From Burkholderiales bacterium 8X (GTDB lineage: Bacteria > Pseudomonadota > Gammaproteobacteria > Burkholderiales > Burkholderiaceae_C), in contig LR732703.1 in NCBI GenBank assembly GCA_902506565.1, forward strand, positions 1,720,643-1,784,642: DNA of 64,000 nt, in the 5' to 3' direction. The position numbers and the translations under genes are program-made. Position 1 is the first letter of the stretch. Each line of letters opens with the position of its first letter. Shown here piece by piece: positions 1 through 8,667 of the stretch. Below the pieces are notes generated by a model, which saw only the letters and a program-made list of their open reading frames with translations, searched no databases and was not told the origin of the DNA.

Positions 1-784
1 CGAGCGTGAGCGCGCTCATCGATTCCGGCTCGTCCATCTCGCCGTCGCCGAAGACGCCCCAGACCTTGCGCGCCTCGCAGTCGAGCAGCTGCCGATGGGT
101 GAGGTAGCGCATGAAGCGCGCGTGGTAGATCGAGCTGATCGGGCCGATGCCCATCGAGCCGGTCGGGAACTGCCAGAAGTCGGGCATCAGGTAGGGATGC
201 GGATAGCTCGACAGGCCGCGCGCGCCGCTGCCCTGCGAAAAGGCCGGCGCTGTCAGCTCCTGGCGATAGTGCGCCAGGTCTTCTTCACTCAATCGCCCCT
301 CGAGGAATGCCCGCGCATACACGCCCGGCGCGCTGTGTGGCTGGAAGAACACCAGGTCGCCGCGATGCACGTCGTCGCGCGCATGGAAGAAGTGGTTGAA
401 CCCGGTCTCGAACAGATCGGCCGCACTCGCATAGCTGGCGATATGCCCGCCGAGTTCGCCGTACGAATGATTGGCGCGCACCACCATGGCCAGCGCGTTC
501 CAGCGCATGAGCGACGCGAGTCGCTCCTCCATCGCCAGGTCGCCCGGGAAGGCAGGTTGCGCGTCCACCGCGATGGTGTTGACGTACGGCGTAGAAAGCT
601 CGGGCTGCCAGCCGATGCGCTCGACTCGAGCAAGACCCGAGAGGTTGTCGAGGATCTGCTTCGCCCGCACCGCTCCCCCGGACGCCAGTAGAGCCATGAA
701 GGCTTCTCGCCATTCAAGCGTTTCCTCGGGATCGGGATCGAGCGCGGCGAGCGAACGCTCATTGAAAGACGACGGTTGCGACAT
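1..784 (-). CDS. aceE: Pyruvate dehydrogenase E1 (homodimeric AceE type), N-terminal part, cut by window edge
   Basis: Reading the minus strand from the ATG at 784 gives 261 codons with no stop before the window edge, so the C-terminal part lies outside. The N-terminus (MSQPSSFNERSLAALDPDPE) and the block GGHIASYASAADLFETGFNH match the homodimeric E1 of pyruvate dehydrogenase. The segment PDFWQFPTGSMGIGPISSIY followed by FGDGEMDEPES is the thiamine-diphosphate GDG region. The enzyme decarboxylates a 2-oxo acid, normally pyruvate, and passes the acyl group to lipoyl E2. It lies 108 bp downstream of the catabolic operon in the same orientation and may be co-transcribed with it. A position behind an acyl-CoA ligase operon, not beside an E1-upstream gdhR/pdhR, suggests a paralogue serving a catabolic branch; that is inference. 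No strong Shine-Dalgarno is visible. Confidence 0.88.
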   Translation of the reverse strand, partial: MSQPSSFNERSLAALDPDPEETLEWREAFMALLASGGAVRAKQILDNLSGLARVERIGWQPELSTPYVNTIAVDAQPAFPGDLAMEERLASLMRWNALAMVVRANHSYGELGGHIASYASAADLFETGFNHFFHARDDVHRGDLVFFQPHSAPGVYARAFLEGRLSEEDLAHYRQELTAPAFSQGSGARGLSSYPHPYLMPDFWQFPTGSMGIGPISSIYHARFMRYLTHRQLLDCEARKVWGVFGDGEMDEPESMSALTL

Positions 785-892
785 GGTTTGGCGATGGTTC
801 GCGTGTCCACCTCCGGCACGCGAGGGTGGTATGGAAAAAAACTCGAGCGAACAAGGCGACTGGCCTCGCGGCGTTCTGCGTGGCGATGCCCA

Positions 893-1993
893 CTAGTTGC
901 GAAGAGCCAGGTTGTTCAGCTTGTCCAGCCGCTCTGGCCAGGTGTCCTCTGTCGCCGACTGCAGCAGGATGCGCGTCCACGACACCCATGCTTCCCATTG
1001 CACGCGCTTGTCCCACGCGTTGCCCCACTGGCTGAAGATCTGCAGCGCGCTTTCGGCGGCTGCGCGCGCCTCGTCACGGCGACCGGCCGCCAGATACAGC
1101 TGCGCCAGCAGCATCTGCGGTTCGCCCACCCACGGGTTGTGACGCACCGACTGCTCCAGCACGGCGATCGTGGCATCCGCTTGCACCAAGGGCTGGTCCT
1201 GCTGGATCACCGACCAGTAAAGCGACGTGGCCGCCGCTTCGTCGGCCGCCGTCAATCCCTTCGCGCATCCGGCAAACACCGGCGGCAGCGGCAACCGGTC
1301 GCACAGGGCCGGATGCCGAAGCGCTTCACCCAACCGGGAGACCTGATGGACCATCCTCGCGCTGGGTCGCATCGGCCCGGGCCACAGCGCCGCCATCCAA
1401 TGCACACCTTGCGGTCGGTGGGCCACCTGCGGAAAACCCGAGAAGATGTCGTCCTGCCAGCTGAACCACTGCTCCATGAAGTCGGCCATGGTGACGACGA
1501 GAAAGGCCGCAACTTCGTACGCGCCGAGGCGTACGGTGCCCTGCGCCGGGCCGATGCGCTCGACGGTCACGCTGCCGTCCAACTCGATCTCGCCGGCCAG
1601 CAAGCGCTGCGTGAACTGCGCGCGGCTGGCCGTGCAGAACAGGTAGACCAGCTCCTCGGCGGCGTCGCCCACCATGTCGCGCAACCGGCCGCGCTCGCTC
1701 CCGGCGTCGAACTTGACCAGGTCCACGAATGCATTGCCGTACACGCTGTGCAGCAGCCCCAGCAATCGCACTTCGCGCGGCTGCCGCCACAGCGCCAGCG
1801 AACGTGCAACGCCCACCAGGTGATGGCGGAAGGTGCCCGCCTTGTGCCAGTCCCGGCCGACGCCACGCGCCAGCACCACCGGAAGCACCGGCGCCAGATC
1901 GGCGTCGTGGTCCAGCCAGTTTTCGTCGAGCAGCATCTGGGCGCGCCCGAACTGCGAGGGTTCGAGGATGTGAAGCGGAAGCGGTGTACTCAT
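893..1993 (-). CDS. DUF6817-like protein with helical-repeat tail (366 aa)
   Basis: The start is the ATG at 1993, overlapping the TGA of the upstream acyl-CoA ligase gene as ATGA, which indicates translational coupling. The N-terminal half contains a histidine-bearing pattern (HKAGTFRHHLVGVARSLALW, then GLLHSVYGNAFVDL) that resembles the DUF6817 family, an HD-like helical fold; the assignment is from memory of the family pattern. The C-terminal third (about residues 255-350) is alanine-rich and helical (AVLEQSVRHNPWVGEPQMLL, LYLAAGRRDEARAAAESAL) and reads like one or two TPR-type repeats. There is no signal peptide or membrane helix, so it is probably cytoplasmic. The function is unknown. Its place as the last tightly coupled gene of a catabolic operon suggests a hydrolase or oxygenase-like role on the same substrate, but no catalytic assignment is justified. 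Confidence 0.8.
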   Translation of the reverse strand: MSTPLPLHILEPSQFGRAQMLLDENWLDHDADLAPVLPVVLARGVGRDWHKAGTFRHHLVGVARSLALWRQPREVRLLGLLHSVYGNAFVDLVKFDAGSERGRLRDMVGDAAEELVYLFCTASRAQFTQRLLAGEIELDGSVTVERIGPAQGTVRLGAYEVAAFLVVTMADFMEQWFSWQDDIFSGFPQVAHRPQGVHWMAALWPGPMRPSARMVHQVSRLGEALRHPALCDRLPLPPVFAGCAKGLTAADEAAATSLYWSVIQQDQPLVQADATIAVLEQSVRHNPWVGEPQMLLAQLYLAAGRRDEARAAAESALQIFSQWGNAWDKRVQWEAWVSWTRILLQSATEDTWPERLDKLNNLALRN

Positions 1994-3690
1994 GGCGAAC
2001 TTCGTTCGGAGAGGCCCCCGAGCTGGTGCAAATCGTCGGGTTCCGAAGCCGTGATCGCTTCGACCGACCCGGCCCGGGCACGCAGCTCGAACTTCTGGAT
2101 CTTGCCGGTCGATGTCTTGGGCAATTCGCCGAATACCACGGTGCGCGGCACCTTGAACGCTGCAAGATGCTTCCGGCAATGTTCCACGATGTCCGATGGC
2201 GTCGATCGAGCCCCGGGCTTGATCTCGACGAAGGCGCATGGCGTTTCGCCCCACTTCCGGTCCGGCTTGGCCACGACGGCTGCCGCCAGCACGTCGGGAT
2301 GCCGGTAGAGCACATCTTCCACCTCGATGGACGAGATGTTTTCACCGCCGGAGATGATGACGTCCTTGCTCCTGTCCTTGATCCGGATGTAGCCGTCCGA
2401 ATACTGGACGGCGAGGTCGCCGGTGTGGAACCAGCCGCCCGCGAACGCTTCTTGCGTGGCCGCCGGGTTCTTCAAGTAGCCTTTCATCGTGATGTTTCCG
2501 CGAAGCATGATCTCGCCGATGGTCTGACCATCGAGCGGCACCGGCTCCATGGTCTGTGGGTTCATCACGACGGCACCCTGCTGCAAGTGATACCGGACGC
2601 CTTGCCTGCCGTTGAGGCTGGCACGCTCGCCGATGTCGAAGATTTCCCATGCATCTTGCTTCGCGCATGCGACTGCAGGGCCATAGACCTCGGTCAGGCC
2701 GTAGACATGCGTGAGGTCGAAGCCGAGCCGCTCCATGCCTTCGATCATCGAAGCCGGGGGCGCCGCACCCGCCACCATGGCCTTGACGCCACGGGGCAGA
2801 CCCTGCTTGAGCGCCTCGGGTGCATTGACCAGCAGGTTGTGTACCACCGGCGCACCGCAGTAATGCGTGACACCGTGTTGCGCGATGAGTTCGATGATCG
2901 CCTTCGCGTCGACTCGGCGCATGCAGATGTTGACGCCCGCGCGCGCTGCCAGCGTCCAGGGAAAGCACCATCCATTGCAATGGAACATCGGCAGCGTCCA
3001 GAGATAGACCGGATGCTTGGGCATGTCCCATTCGAGGATGTTGGAGATCGCGTTCGCGGCGGCACCGCGGTGGTGATAGACGACTCCCTTCGGATTGCCG
3101 GTGGTTCCGCTGGTGTAGTTGAGCGCGATGGCGTTCCACTCGTCCTCGGGCGGCCGCCATGCAAAAGCCGGATCGCCTTCGGACACCAGGTCCTCGTAGC
3201 TCAGGTCGCCGATGCGTTGGGCGGGACCAGAGAAGAGCGAGTCTTCCGCGTCGATCACGAGCAGCGGTTGGCTGCTCTTGCGAAGCCGGATCGCGTCGTC
3301 CATCAGCCCTGCGAATTCCGGATCGACGATGACGACCTTCGCCTCACCATGATCGAGCATGAACGCGATGGTCGATGCGTCCAGTCGTGTGTTGAGCGTG
3401 TTGAGAACGCCGCCGGCCATCGGCACGAAGAAGTGCGCCTCGACCATGGCCGGCGTGTTGGGCAGCATGACCGCCACGGTGTCGTCGTTCCGCAAGCCTC
3501 GCAGCCGCAGTGCGCTGGCAAGGCGCTTGCACCGCTCGAAGGTCTGTGCCCAGGTTCGACGAATCTCGCCATGGACCACGGCGAGATGTCGTGGATACAC
3601 CTCCGCCGAACGTTCCAGAAACGAGATGGGCGTCAGCGGCGTGTGGTTGGCCGAAGTCTTCGGAAGGTCCTGGTCGAAGATCGATTGCAT
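1990..3690 (-). CDS. AMP-forming acyl-CoA synthetase
   Basis: A 566-residue ANL-superfamily ligase that activates a carboxylic acid as its acyl-adenylate and then thioester with CoA. The P-loop YTSGTTGNPKG is at about residues 192-202. The core motif GWFHTGDLAV, the hinge KDRSKDVIISGGENISSIEVE and the C-terminal lysine motif PKTSTGKIQK are all present, so the enzyme looks intact. Its length and motifs fit the medium/long-chain or methylmercaptopropionate-CoA ligase branch; the substrate cannot be read from the sequence. It starts 9 bp after the fumarylacetoacetase stop and shares an ATGA overlap with the next gene. In context it probably activates an acid released by the hydrolases encoded upstream. 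Confidence 0.93.
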   Translation of the reverse strand: MQSIFDQDLPKTSANHTPLTPISFLERSAEVYPRHLAVVHGEIRRTWAQTFERCKRLASALRLRGLRNDDTVAVMLPNTPAMVEAHFFVPMAGGVLNTLNTRLDASTIAFMLDHGEAKVVIVDPEFAGLMDDAIRLRKSSQPLLVIDAEDSLFSGPAQRIGDLSYEDLVSEGDPAFAWRPPEDEWNAIALNYTSGTTGNPKGVVYHHRGAAANAISNILEWDMPKHPVYLWTLPMFHCNGWCFPWTLAARAGVNICMRRVDAKAIIELIAQHGVTHYCGAPVVHNLLVNAPEALKQGLPRGVKAMVAGAAPPASMIEGMERLGFDLTHVYGLTEVYGPAVACAKQDAWEIFDIGERASLNGRQGVRYHLQQGAVVMNPQTMEPVPLDGQTIGEIMLRGNITMKGYLKNPAATQEAFAGGWFHTGDLAVQYSDGYIRIKDRSKDVIISGGENISSIEVEDVLYRHPDVLAAAVVAKPDRKWGETPCAFVEIKPGARSTPSDIVEHCRKHLAAFKVPRTVVFGELPKTSTGKIQKFELRARAGSVEAITASEPDDLHQLGGLSERSSP

Positions 3691-3699
3691 CGCTCGTGC

Positions 3700-5031
3700 T
3701 CACGCGGTTCCGAGATCGAGTGCCGGCAAGACCTCGCCGCGACACTCGCCGAAGCCGATGCGTGCGAAACCCGGCTTTTCGCACCATCCCCTGATCGAGA
3801 CGCTGTCGCCGTCTTCCAGGAAATGCCGGATCTCGCCCGTCCCGGGAAGCGGGACCGGACGCGTGCCGCCCGCGCTCAGTTCGACCAGCGCACCGGCTTC
3901 ATCCGGCGCAGGCCCGGAGATCGTGCCCGTGCCCATCAGATCGCCGCTGCGCAGGTTGCAGCCGCCGATGGTGTGCTGCGCGAGCATCTGGGCGATGGTC
4001 CAGTACTGGTGGCGAAAGCTGGTGGCCGTGATCCGGTCGCCGGCAAGATGCTGCGCGCGATGCTGGCGCGACTGCACCGACACCTCGAGATGGACGTCCA
4101 GACCCCCCGTGGCGCGATCCGCGGCGTCGTCCAGATAAGGCAGGGGTTGTGGGTCGGACGCGGGGCGGTCGAGCGCGACGCGATACGGCTCCAGCGCCGC
4201 CATCGACACGATCCAGGGCGAAATGCTCGTGCAGAAATTCTTGCCGAGAAAGGGCCCGAGCGGATCCATCTCCCAGAACTGATGGTCACGTGCCGACCAG
4301 TCGTTCAGCAAGCACATGCCGAAGATCCGTTCGCGCGCCTGCGCGACCGACAAGGGCTCGCCGAGCATGGTTTCAGGTCCGACGAAGAAGCCCATCTCGA
4401 GTTCGAAATCGAGCCGTCGACAAGGACCGAAAGCCGGCGATGGATGGCCGGCCGCTCGTGACTGGCCATTGGGCCGGCGAAAGCCCGTGCCGCTCAGCAC
4501 CACGCTGGACGCCCTGCCGTGATAAGCGATCGGGAGCCACTCGAAGTTCGGCGTCAGCGGATTCTCCGGGCGGATGACGCGACCCACATTGGTCGCGTGG
4601 TGCCGGGAGGTGTAGAAGTCCGTGTAGTTGCGCACCTCGACCGGCATCTTCATGGTCGCTTCGCCGAGCGGCAGCATGCAGGCACGCGCCTTCTCCTGCG
4701 TGGCTGCATCCGCCTCGGAAGACAGAAGCTTGAACAAGGCATGCCTGAAGGGCTGCCAACTTGCTGGGCCCATCGCCATGAAGGCGTTGAGCGTGGCGTC
4801 CGCAGCCACGCTGCAGGCCGCGCTCGCGGATTCGGCCAGCAGACCGCTTGCCGCCAGGTGGGCCAGGTCGAGCACCTGGTCACCGATGGCAACCCCGCCG
4901 CGGGGATGGCTGTCGCCGTCCTGGCGGACGAAGATGCCGATCGGCAGGTTCTGGAGCGTGAAGTCGCAGCCGGCCGACTGGGCGGCGTCGACCCAGCTTC
5001 GGGCCGACGGATCGTGTGTGAAGTCGAGCAT
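3700..5031 (-). CDS. Fumarylacetoacetase (FAH family)
   Basis: A 443-residue protein with full-length fumarylacetoacetate hydrolase architecture: an N-terminal SH3-like domain (QNLPIGIFVRQDG) and a C-terminal catalytic domain. Ligands expected from mouse FAH are present: Asp138 in NYTDFYTSRHHATNVG, general base His145, Glu210 and Glu212 in LDFELEM, and Asp244 in NDWSARDH. It hydrolyses a carbon-carbon bond of a beta-diketo acid, classically fumarylacetoacetate to fumarate and acetoacetate in tyrosine breakdown. No homogentisate dioxygenase or maleylacetoacetate isomerase is nearby, so it may act on another ring-cleavage product. The ATG at 5031 is preferred; a TTG at 5043 would add four residues and overlap the upstream stop. 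Confidence 0.93.
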   Translation of the reverse strand: MLDFTHDPSARSWVDAAQSAGCDFTLQNLPIGIFVRQDGDSHPRGGVAIGDQVLDLAHLAASGLLAESASAACSVAADATLNAFMAMGPASWQPFRHALFKLLSSEADAATQEKARACMLPLGEATMKMPVEVRNYTDFYTSRHHATNVGRVIRPENPLTPNFEWLPIAYHGRASSVVLSGTGFRRPNGQSRAAGHPSPAFGPCRRLDFELEMGFFVGPETMLGEPLSVAQARERIFGMCLLNDWSARDHQFWEMDPLGPFLGKNFCTSISPWIVSMAALEPYRVALDRPASDPQPLPYLDDAADRATGGLDVHLEVSVQSRQHRAQHLAGDRITATSFRHQYWTIAQMLAQHTIGGCNLRSGDLMGTGTISGPAPDEAGALVELSAGGTRPVPLPGTGEIRHFLEDGDSVSIRGWCEKPGFARIGFGECRGEVLPALDLGTA

Positions 5032-5039
5032 GAGGGCAA

Positions 5040-5846
5040 TCAAGGGTTGGGGAGCAAGGCATCGTCGAAGATCGCCACGGCCCGCGTCCAGCCGGCCGAA
5101 GCGCCGCGTATCTTGTGCGGGAAGCAGCTGATGAAAAAGCCGTTCGCGGGCAGCGCCTCGAGGTTGTGCAGTTTCTCGAGGTGGCAGTAGCCGATGTCAC
5201 GACCCGCCTTGTGGCCCTCCCAGATCAGCGAGGCATCGCGCGTGGCTTCGTATTTCTTTGCGGTGTGGACGAAGGGAGCGTCCCAGCTCCAGGCGTCCGT
5301 GCCAGTGAGCCGAACGCCGCGCTCCAGCAAGTACATGGTTGCCTCGTAGCCGATGCCGCAGCCGGAGGAGACGTAGTCCGCATGGCCGTACCGGAGGCCG
5401 GCGCTCGTGTTGACCACGACGATCTCCAATGGCTTCAGCGCGTGTCCGATGCGCGCGAGTTCTTCTTCGATTTCCCGGGCGGTGACGACGTGGCCATCCG
5501 GCAAGTGCCGGAAGTCGAGCTTGACGCCGGGCTGGAAGCACCACTCGAGCGGAACTTCGTCGATGGTCGTGGAACGCTCGGCATGGCCCAGCGCCTTGTT
5601 CATCGTGCTGTGAAAGTGATAGGGCGCGTCGAGATGGGTGCCGTTGTGCGTCGAGAGTCGCACGGTCTCTGCCGCCCAGCCCTCGCCATCCGGCAGGTCG
5701 CCCTTGCAAAGGCCCGGGAAGAAGGCGGCGATCTGCTCCGGAGAGTCTTCGTGCGTCACGTAGTCGATGTGCGGCGCAAAGGCGGGCGGGTCGCTCAAGA
5801 CGTCGTTTTCCAGGTAGATGGAAAGGTCGATGAAGCTGCGAGACAT
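5040..5846 (-). CDS. Cyclase-family metal-dependent hydrolase (KynB-like)
   Basis: A 268-residue cyclase-family protein (the family of arylformamidase KynB and isatin hydrolase). The metal-binding signature HNGTHLDAPYHF is at residues 67-78, with further conserved blocks LEIVVVNTSAG and TGTDAWSWDAPF. Such enzymes hydrolyse amides, lactones or cyclic imides with a metal-bound water. The ATG at 5846 was chosen because MSRSFIDLSIYLENDV matches the family N-terminus and lies 1 bp from the stop of the Bug receptor gene; upstream in-frame codons would run into that gene. Placed between a receptor gene and a fumarylacetoacetase, it may open a ring or cleave an amide in the same pathway. The substrate is unknown. 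Confidence 0.9.
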   Translation of the reverse strand: MSRSFIDLSIYLENDVLSDPPAFAPHIDYVTHEDSPEQIAAFFPGLCKGDLPDGEGWAAETVRLSTHNGTHLDAPYHFHSTMNKALGHAERSTTIDEVPLEWCFQPGVKLDFRHLPDGHVVTAREIEEELARIGHALKPLEIVVVNTSAGLRYGHADYVSSGCGIGYEATMYLLERGVRLTGTDAWSWDAPFVHTAKKYEATRDASLIWEGHKAGRDIGYCHLEKLHNLEALPANGFFISCFPHKIRGASAGWTRAVAIFDDALLPNP

Positions 5847-5847
5847 A

Positions 5848-6831
5848 TCAGTCGACCGTGATCTTCTTGGCCTTGACCAGTTCACCCCAGGTCCGCTTCT
5901 CCTGGCTCAACAAGGTGGCCATCGCATCGACGCTCGCGGTCATGGGCTCGCTGCCGGTCTCGGCGATCTGCTTCTGCACCTCTGGTGTCTGCGTGATCTG
6001 GGTGACCGCCGCGTTGAGCCGTTGCACCACCTCGTCCGGCACGCCTGCAGGCGCCCAGATGCCATGCCAGCCCACGACCGCAACGGCCGGATAGGTTTCC
6101 GAGATCGTCGGCACGTTCGGAAGCTGTGCATGTCGATGGCTGCCGCTGTAGGCGATGGCGCGCACCTTGCCCGCCTTGATCATGGGGATGGCCGAGGCAG
6201 CGGGCTCGACACACATCGGAAGCTGGCCCGACACCACGTCGATCATCGGAGGCCCCTTGTAGGGAACGTGCAGCATCTGCACCTTCGCGCTCTGGTTGAA
6301 CAGCTCCATGATCAGGTGGAGGAAGCTGCCCACGCCGTTGGTGCCGTAGGCCAGCTTGTCCGGGTTGGCGGTGGCGTAGTCGACCAGCTCCTTCACCGTC
6401 TTGAACGGCAGGTCGTTGTTGGCGACGATGAAGGCACCTTGCGACAGCAAGGGCGAGACGGGCCGCAGCTCCTTCTCGGGGTCGAACTTCAGCTTGGAAT
6501 AGATCCAGGGATTGACCGTGAAGGAGCTCGACACGGTGTAGAGCAGCGTGTAGCCGTCGGCAGGCGCCTTGGCCACGAAATCCGACGCGATGTTCCCCGC
6601 GACGCCCGGACGGTTCTCGATGATCACCGGGACGTTCAGGACCTTGGAAAGCTTTTCTGCATAGATGCGGTTGTAGGTATCGGGCGCCGTGCCGGGCGGC
6701 CCCATGTTCGCGAACTTGATGGTTCGGGACGGCCAGGCCTGTTGTGCAGACGCAATCTGCCAGGGCTGGAGGGTTGCGACTGCGCAGGCGGCGGCTGCGC
6801 GTGCAATGATCTCGCGGCGTTGAATGGCCAT
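5848..6831 (-). CDS. Bug-type tripartite tricarboxylate transporter receptor
   Basis: A 327-residue periplasmic solute receptor of the TctC/Bug family, extremely expanded in Burkholderiales. A signal peptide (MAIQRREIIARAAAACAVAT, processed near IASAQQAWPSR) is followed by the family blocks IENRPGVAGNIASDFVAKAP, TLLYTVSSSFTVNPW, LHVPYKGPPMIDVVSGQ and PTISETYPAVAVVGWHGIWA. The ATG at 6831 has an AAAGGAA Shine-Dalgarno 8 bases upstream. It binds a carboxylate or aromatic acid and delivers it to a TctAB membrane pair; no tctA or tctB is in the window, as is usual for orphan Bug proteins. It lies between the CocE-type hydrolase (10 bp) and the cyclase (1 bp), so its ligand is probably the operon's substrate. 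Confidence 0.95.
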   Translation of the reverse strand: MAIQRREIIARAAAACAVATLQPWQIASAQQAWPSRTIKFANMGPPGTAPDTYNRIYAEKLSKVLNVPVIIENRPGVAGNIASDFVAKAPADGYTLLYTVSSSFTVNPWIYSKLKFDPEKELRPVSPLLSQGAFIVANNDLPFKTVKELVDYATANPDKLAYGTNGVGSFLHLIMELFNQSAKVQMLHVPYKGPPMIDVVSGQLPMCVEPAASAIPMIKAGKVRAIAYSGSHRHAQLPNVPTISETYPAVAVVGWHGIWAPAGVPDEVVQRLNAAVTQITQTPEVQKQIAETGSEPMTASVDAMATLLSQEKRTWGELVKAKKITVD

Positions 6832-6841
6832 GACGGTTCCT

Positions 6842-8554
6842 TTAAGGTTTGGCGGGCACGACGGGTAGCAGCAGGAACGACGGATGTGCGCGGCCGGTGT
6901 GGATCGTGATCTCGCCTCCGAAGCGCTCCGGGGTCCTGTCCTCCGGATGGTCGTGCAGAAGAACCGAAGACCCGCGCAGCGGCTTGCCGTAGATTTCGGG
7001 CCACGGCCCCGGGAGGTCATGCTGGAAGTCGGTGCTGCCCACCGTCAGCACCAGTCGCCAGCCCTTGGGGAACACGAACGACATCGGCCAGATCTCGATC
7101 TGCAGTTCATGGATCTCACCGGGTTCGAGAAACTGGAGTTCGTCATGGGCGAGCACGGGCTGCCACGGCTTCGACTTCTCGGTATCGAGCTTCCGGTGTG
7201 AGGCACGCAGCCAGCCTTGGGCCAGCGGCGCATTGAACTCGGACGCCGCGACGATGAGATGTTCCTTGCCGGCCGTGTCGTAGGCTCGAACCGTCAGGAA
7301 CAGATCGGCATCCTTGGCGGTCGTCGACACGTGAAGCGTGGCCGCGATCGGACCGGTCACCTCGGTCTCGTGTTCGAACGGCGCCGTGCTGAAGCTGGCT
7401 TTGCCGTCGAGGCCGTCGAAGCGAACTTGCGCGTCTTCGGCCGAGGGCTCGCTCGCGAGGCGCAAGGCGTCGGCGTCCAGGTAGCTTCGTGTCCACTGCG
7501 TGCGCGCCAGCGGCCACTCGTGCTCCGCCCTTTCGACGAAACCATCGACATGCCGCACCAGCATGCTGATCGGCGCCCTGTCTTCCCAACCGTTGTCCTC
7601 GCCCTTGAGAAAACGATCGAAGAACTTCTTCTGAAGGGCAACGCCGTAGTCCGTATAGAACTCCGTCCAATGCTCGCGACCGTGGAACTCCATCCATTTC
7701 TGCCTGGACCCGGCGTTCAGCCAGCCCTGGACGTTGCCGCGCAGGTGAACACCGTGGCCGCCCCAGTTTCCGCACGAAAGCACCGGCACCTCGATCGCCG
7801 CCAGGTCGGGCGTGCGTTCCTGGTAGTAAGGGTCGCCGACGAGTTCCGCGGACAGCAACTTGCCCGGAATGTCCCGCCTGTTGGCGCGCAATTCTTCTTC
7901 GCTCAGTTCGTCCGGCCCGGCAATCGAAACGCCCGTGTTCGGGTTGACACGGGCGCGCGAGCCGAGCCCGTTCTGCACGTTCGCGATCTGGTTCGGATAC
8001 CAGTTCATCAGGAAGGTGTTCAGTATTCCGCCGTGCCGGCAGGCGTCGCGGTACATGTCGGTGTAGCCCTCGAACGGGCAGATGGCCGCGAGATGCCTGG
8101 GGCGCCTGGCGGCTACCTGCCACTGCGTGGTGGCGTAGTACGAGACACCCGCCAGGCCGACCTTGCCGTTGCTCCATGGCTGCGTGCCGGCCCATTCGAT
8201 GCACTCGCTGAAGTCGTCGATTTCGCGGGTCGACCAGCAGTCGATGAACCCTGGCGAACGCCCGGCTCCACGCGAATCGACACGGATGCAGACATAGCCG
8301 AAAGGCACCCAACGCTCGGGGTCGACAGTCTCCCAGTTGGCATATCGGCCGGTGCTGCCACGCAAGACCTCGGGATAGTCCGACGTCAGGCCCTTCCACT
8401 GCATCGGGAAACCTTCGCTGAAGTGCAGGCCCTTGGCATAAGGACCGCATGACATCAACACCGGGAACGGACCTTCGCCGTCCGGGCGAAAGATGTCGGC
8501 GCGGAGGACCGACTTGTCACTGGTGATGATCTCGACATCCCAATCGATCTTCAT
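6842..8554 (-). CDS. CocE/NonD-family hydrolase (X-Pro peptidase S15-like)
   Basis: A 570-residue serine hydrolase of the cocaine-esterase/glutaryl-7-ACA-acylase family. The nucleophile elbow GLAGVSYYATTQW places Ser138. The RVDSRGAGRSPG segment is conserved, and a C-terminal jelly-roll (from about residue 340) is typical of X-Pro dipeptidyl-peptidase C-terminal domains. There is no signal peptide. The ATG at 8554 follows a TTGGAG Shine-Dalgarno; the open frame upstream crosses the operator and is not counted. These enzymes cleave esters or amides of aromatic or acyl substrates. As first gene of the operon under the TetR operators, it probably performs the first hydrolysis, whose acid product could be activated by the ligase at 1990-3690. 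Confidence 0.92.
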   Translation of the reverse strand: MKIDWDVEIITSDKSVLRADIFRPDGEGPFPVLMSCGPYAKGLHFSEGFPMQWKGLTSDYPEVLRGSTGRYANWETVDPERWVPFGYVCIRVDSRGAGRSPGFIDCWSTREIDDFSECIEWAGTQPWSNGKVGLAGVSYYATTQWQVAARRPRHLAAICPFEGYTDMYRDACRHGGILNTFLMNWYPNQIANVQNGLGSRARVNPNTGVSIAGPDELSEEELRANRRDIPGKLLSAELVGDPYYQERTPDLAAIEVPVLSCGNWGGHGVHLRGNVQGWLNAGSRQKWMEFHGREHWTEFYTDYGVALQKKFFDRFLKGEDNGWEDRAPISMLVRHVDGFVERAEHEWPLARTQWTRSYLDADALRLASEPSAEDAQVRFDGLDGKASFSTAPFEHETEVTGPIAATLHVSTTAKDADLFLTVRAYDTAGKEHLIVAASEFNAPLAQGWLRASHRKLDTEKSKPWQPVLAHDELQFLEPGEIHELQIEIWPMSFVFPKGWRLVLTVGSTDFQHDLPGPWPEIYGKPLRGSSVLLHDHPEDRTPERFGGEITIHTGRAHPSFLLLPVVPAKP

Positions 8555-8575
8555 TCGGTCGCTCCAATCACTTGT

Positions 8576-8593
8576 ATTAAACAAGCGTTTAAT
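8576..8593. promoter_or_regulatory. TetR-type operator 1 (upstream of CocE operon)
   Basis: Perfect inverted repeat ATTAAAC-N4-GTTTAAT, lying 22-39 bases upstream of the CocE start codon. The same half-sites with the same 4-base spacing recur at 8642-8661, next to the TetR gene. This is the expected arrangement for a TetR protein repressing the divergent operon. Confidence 0.7.
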
Positions 8594-8641
8594 GTAGCGA
8601 CGGCTCGCTCGATGCCGCTCGGGACAAACCCGAATCGTGCG

Positions 8642-8661
8642 TTTCAAACAGCGGTTTAAAA
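8642..8661. promoter_or_regulatory. TetR-type operator 2 (upstream of tetR)
   Basis: Imperfect inverted repeat TTTCAAAC-N4-GTTTAAAA ending 6 bases before the TetR start codon. It shares AAAC-N4-GTTT with operator 1. Binding here would cover the regulator's own promoter or ribosome-binding region, giving autorepression. Confidence 0.65.
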
Positions 8662-8667
8662 TGAACG

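Noticed and set aside
1729..4461. Long plus-strand open frame (910 codons)
   Set aside because: It is antisense to the acyl-CoA ligase and FAH genes and has the arginine/histidine-rich composition of a GC-rich shadow frame.
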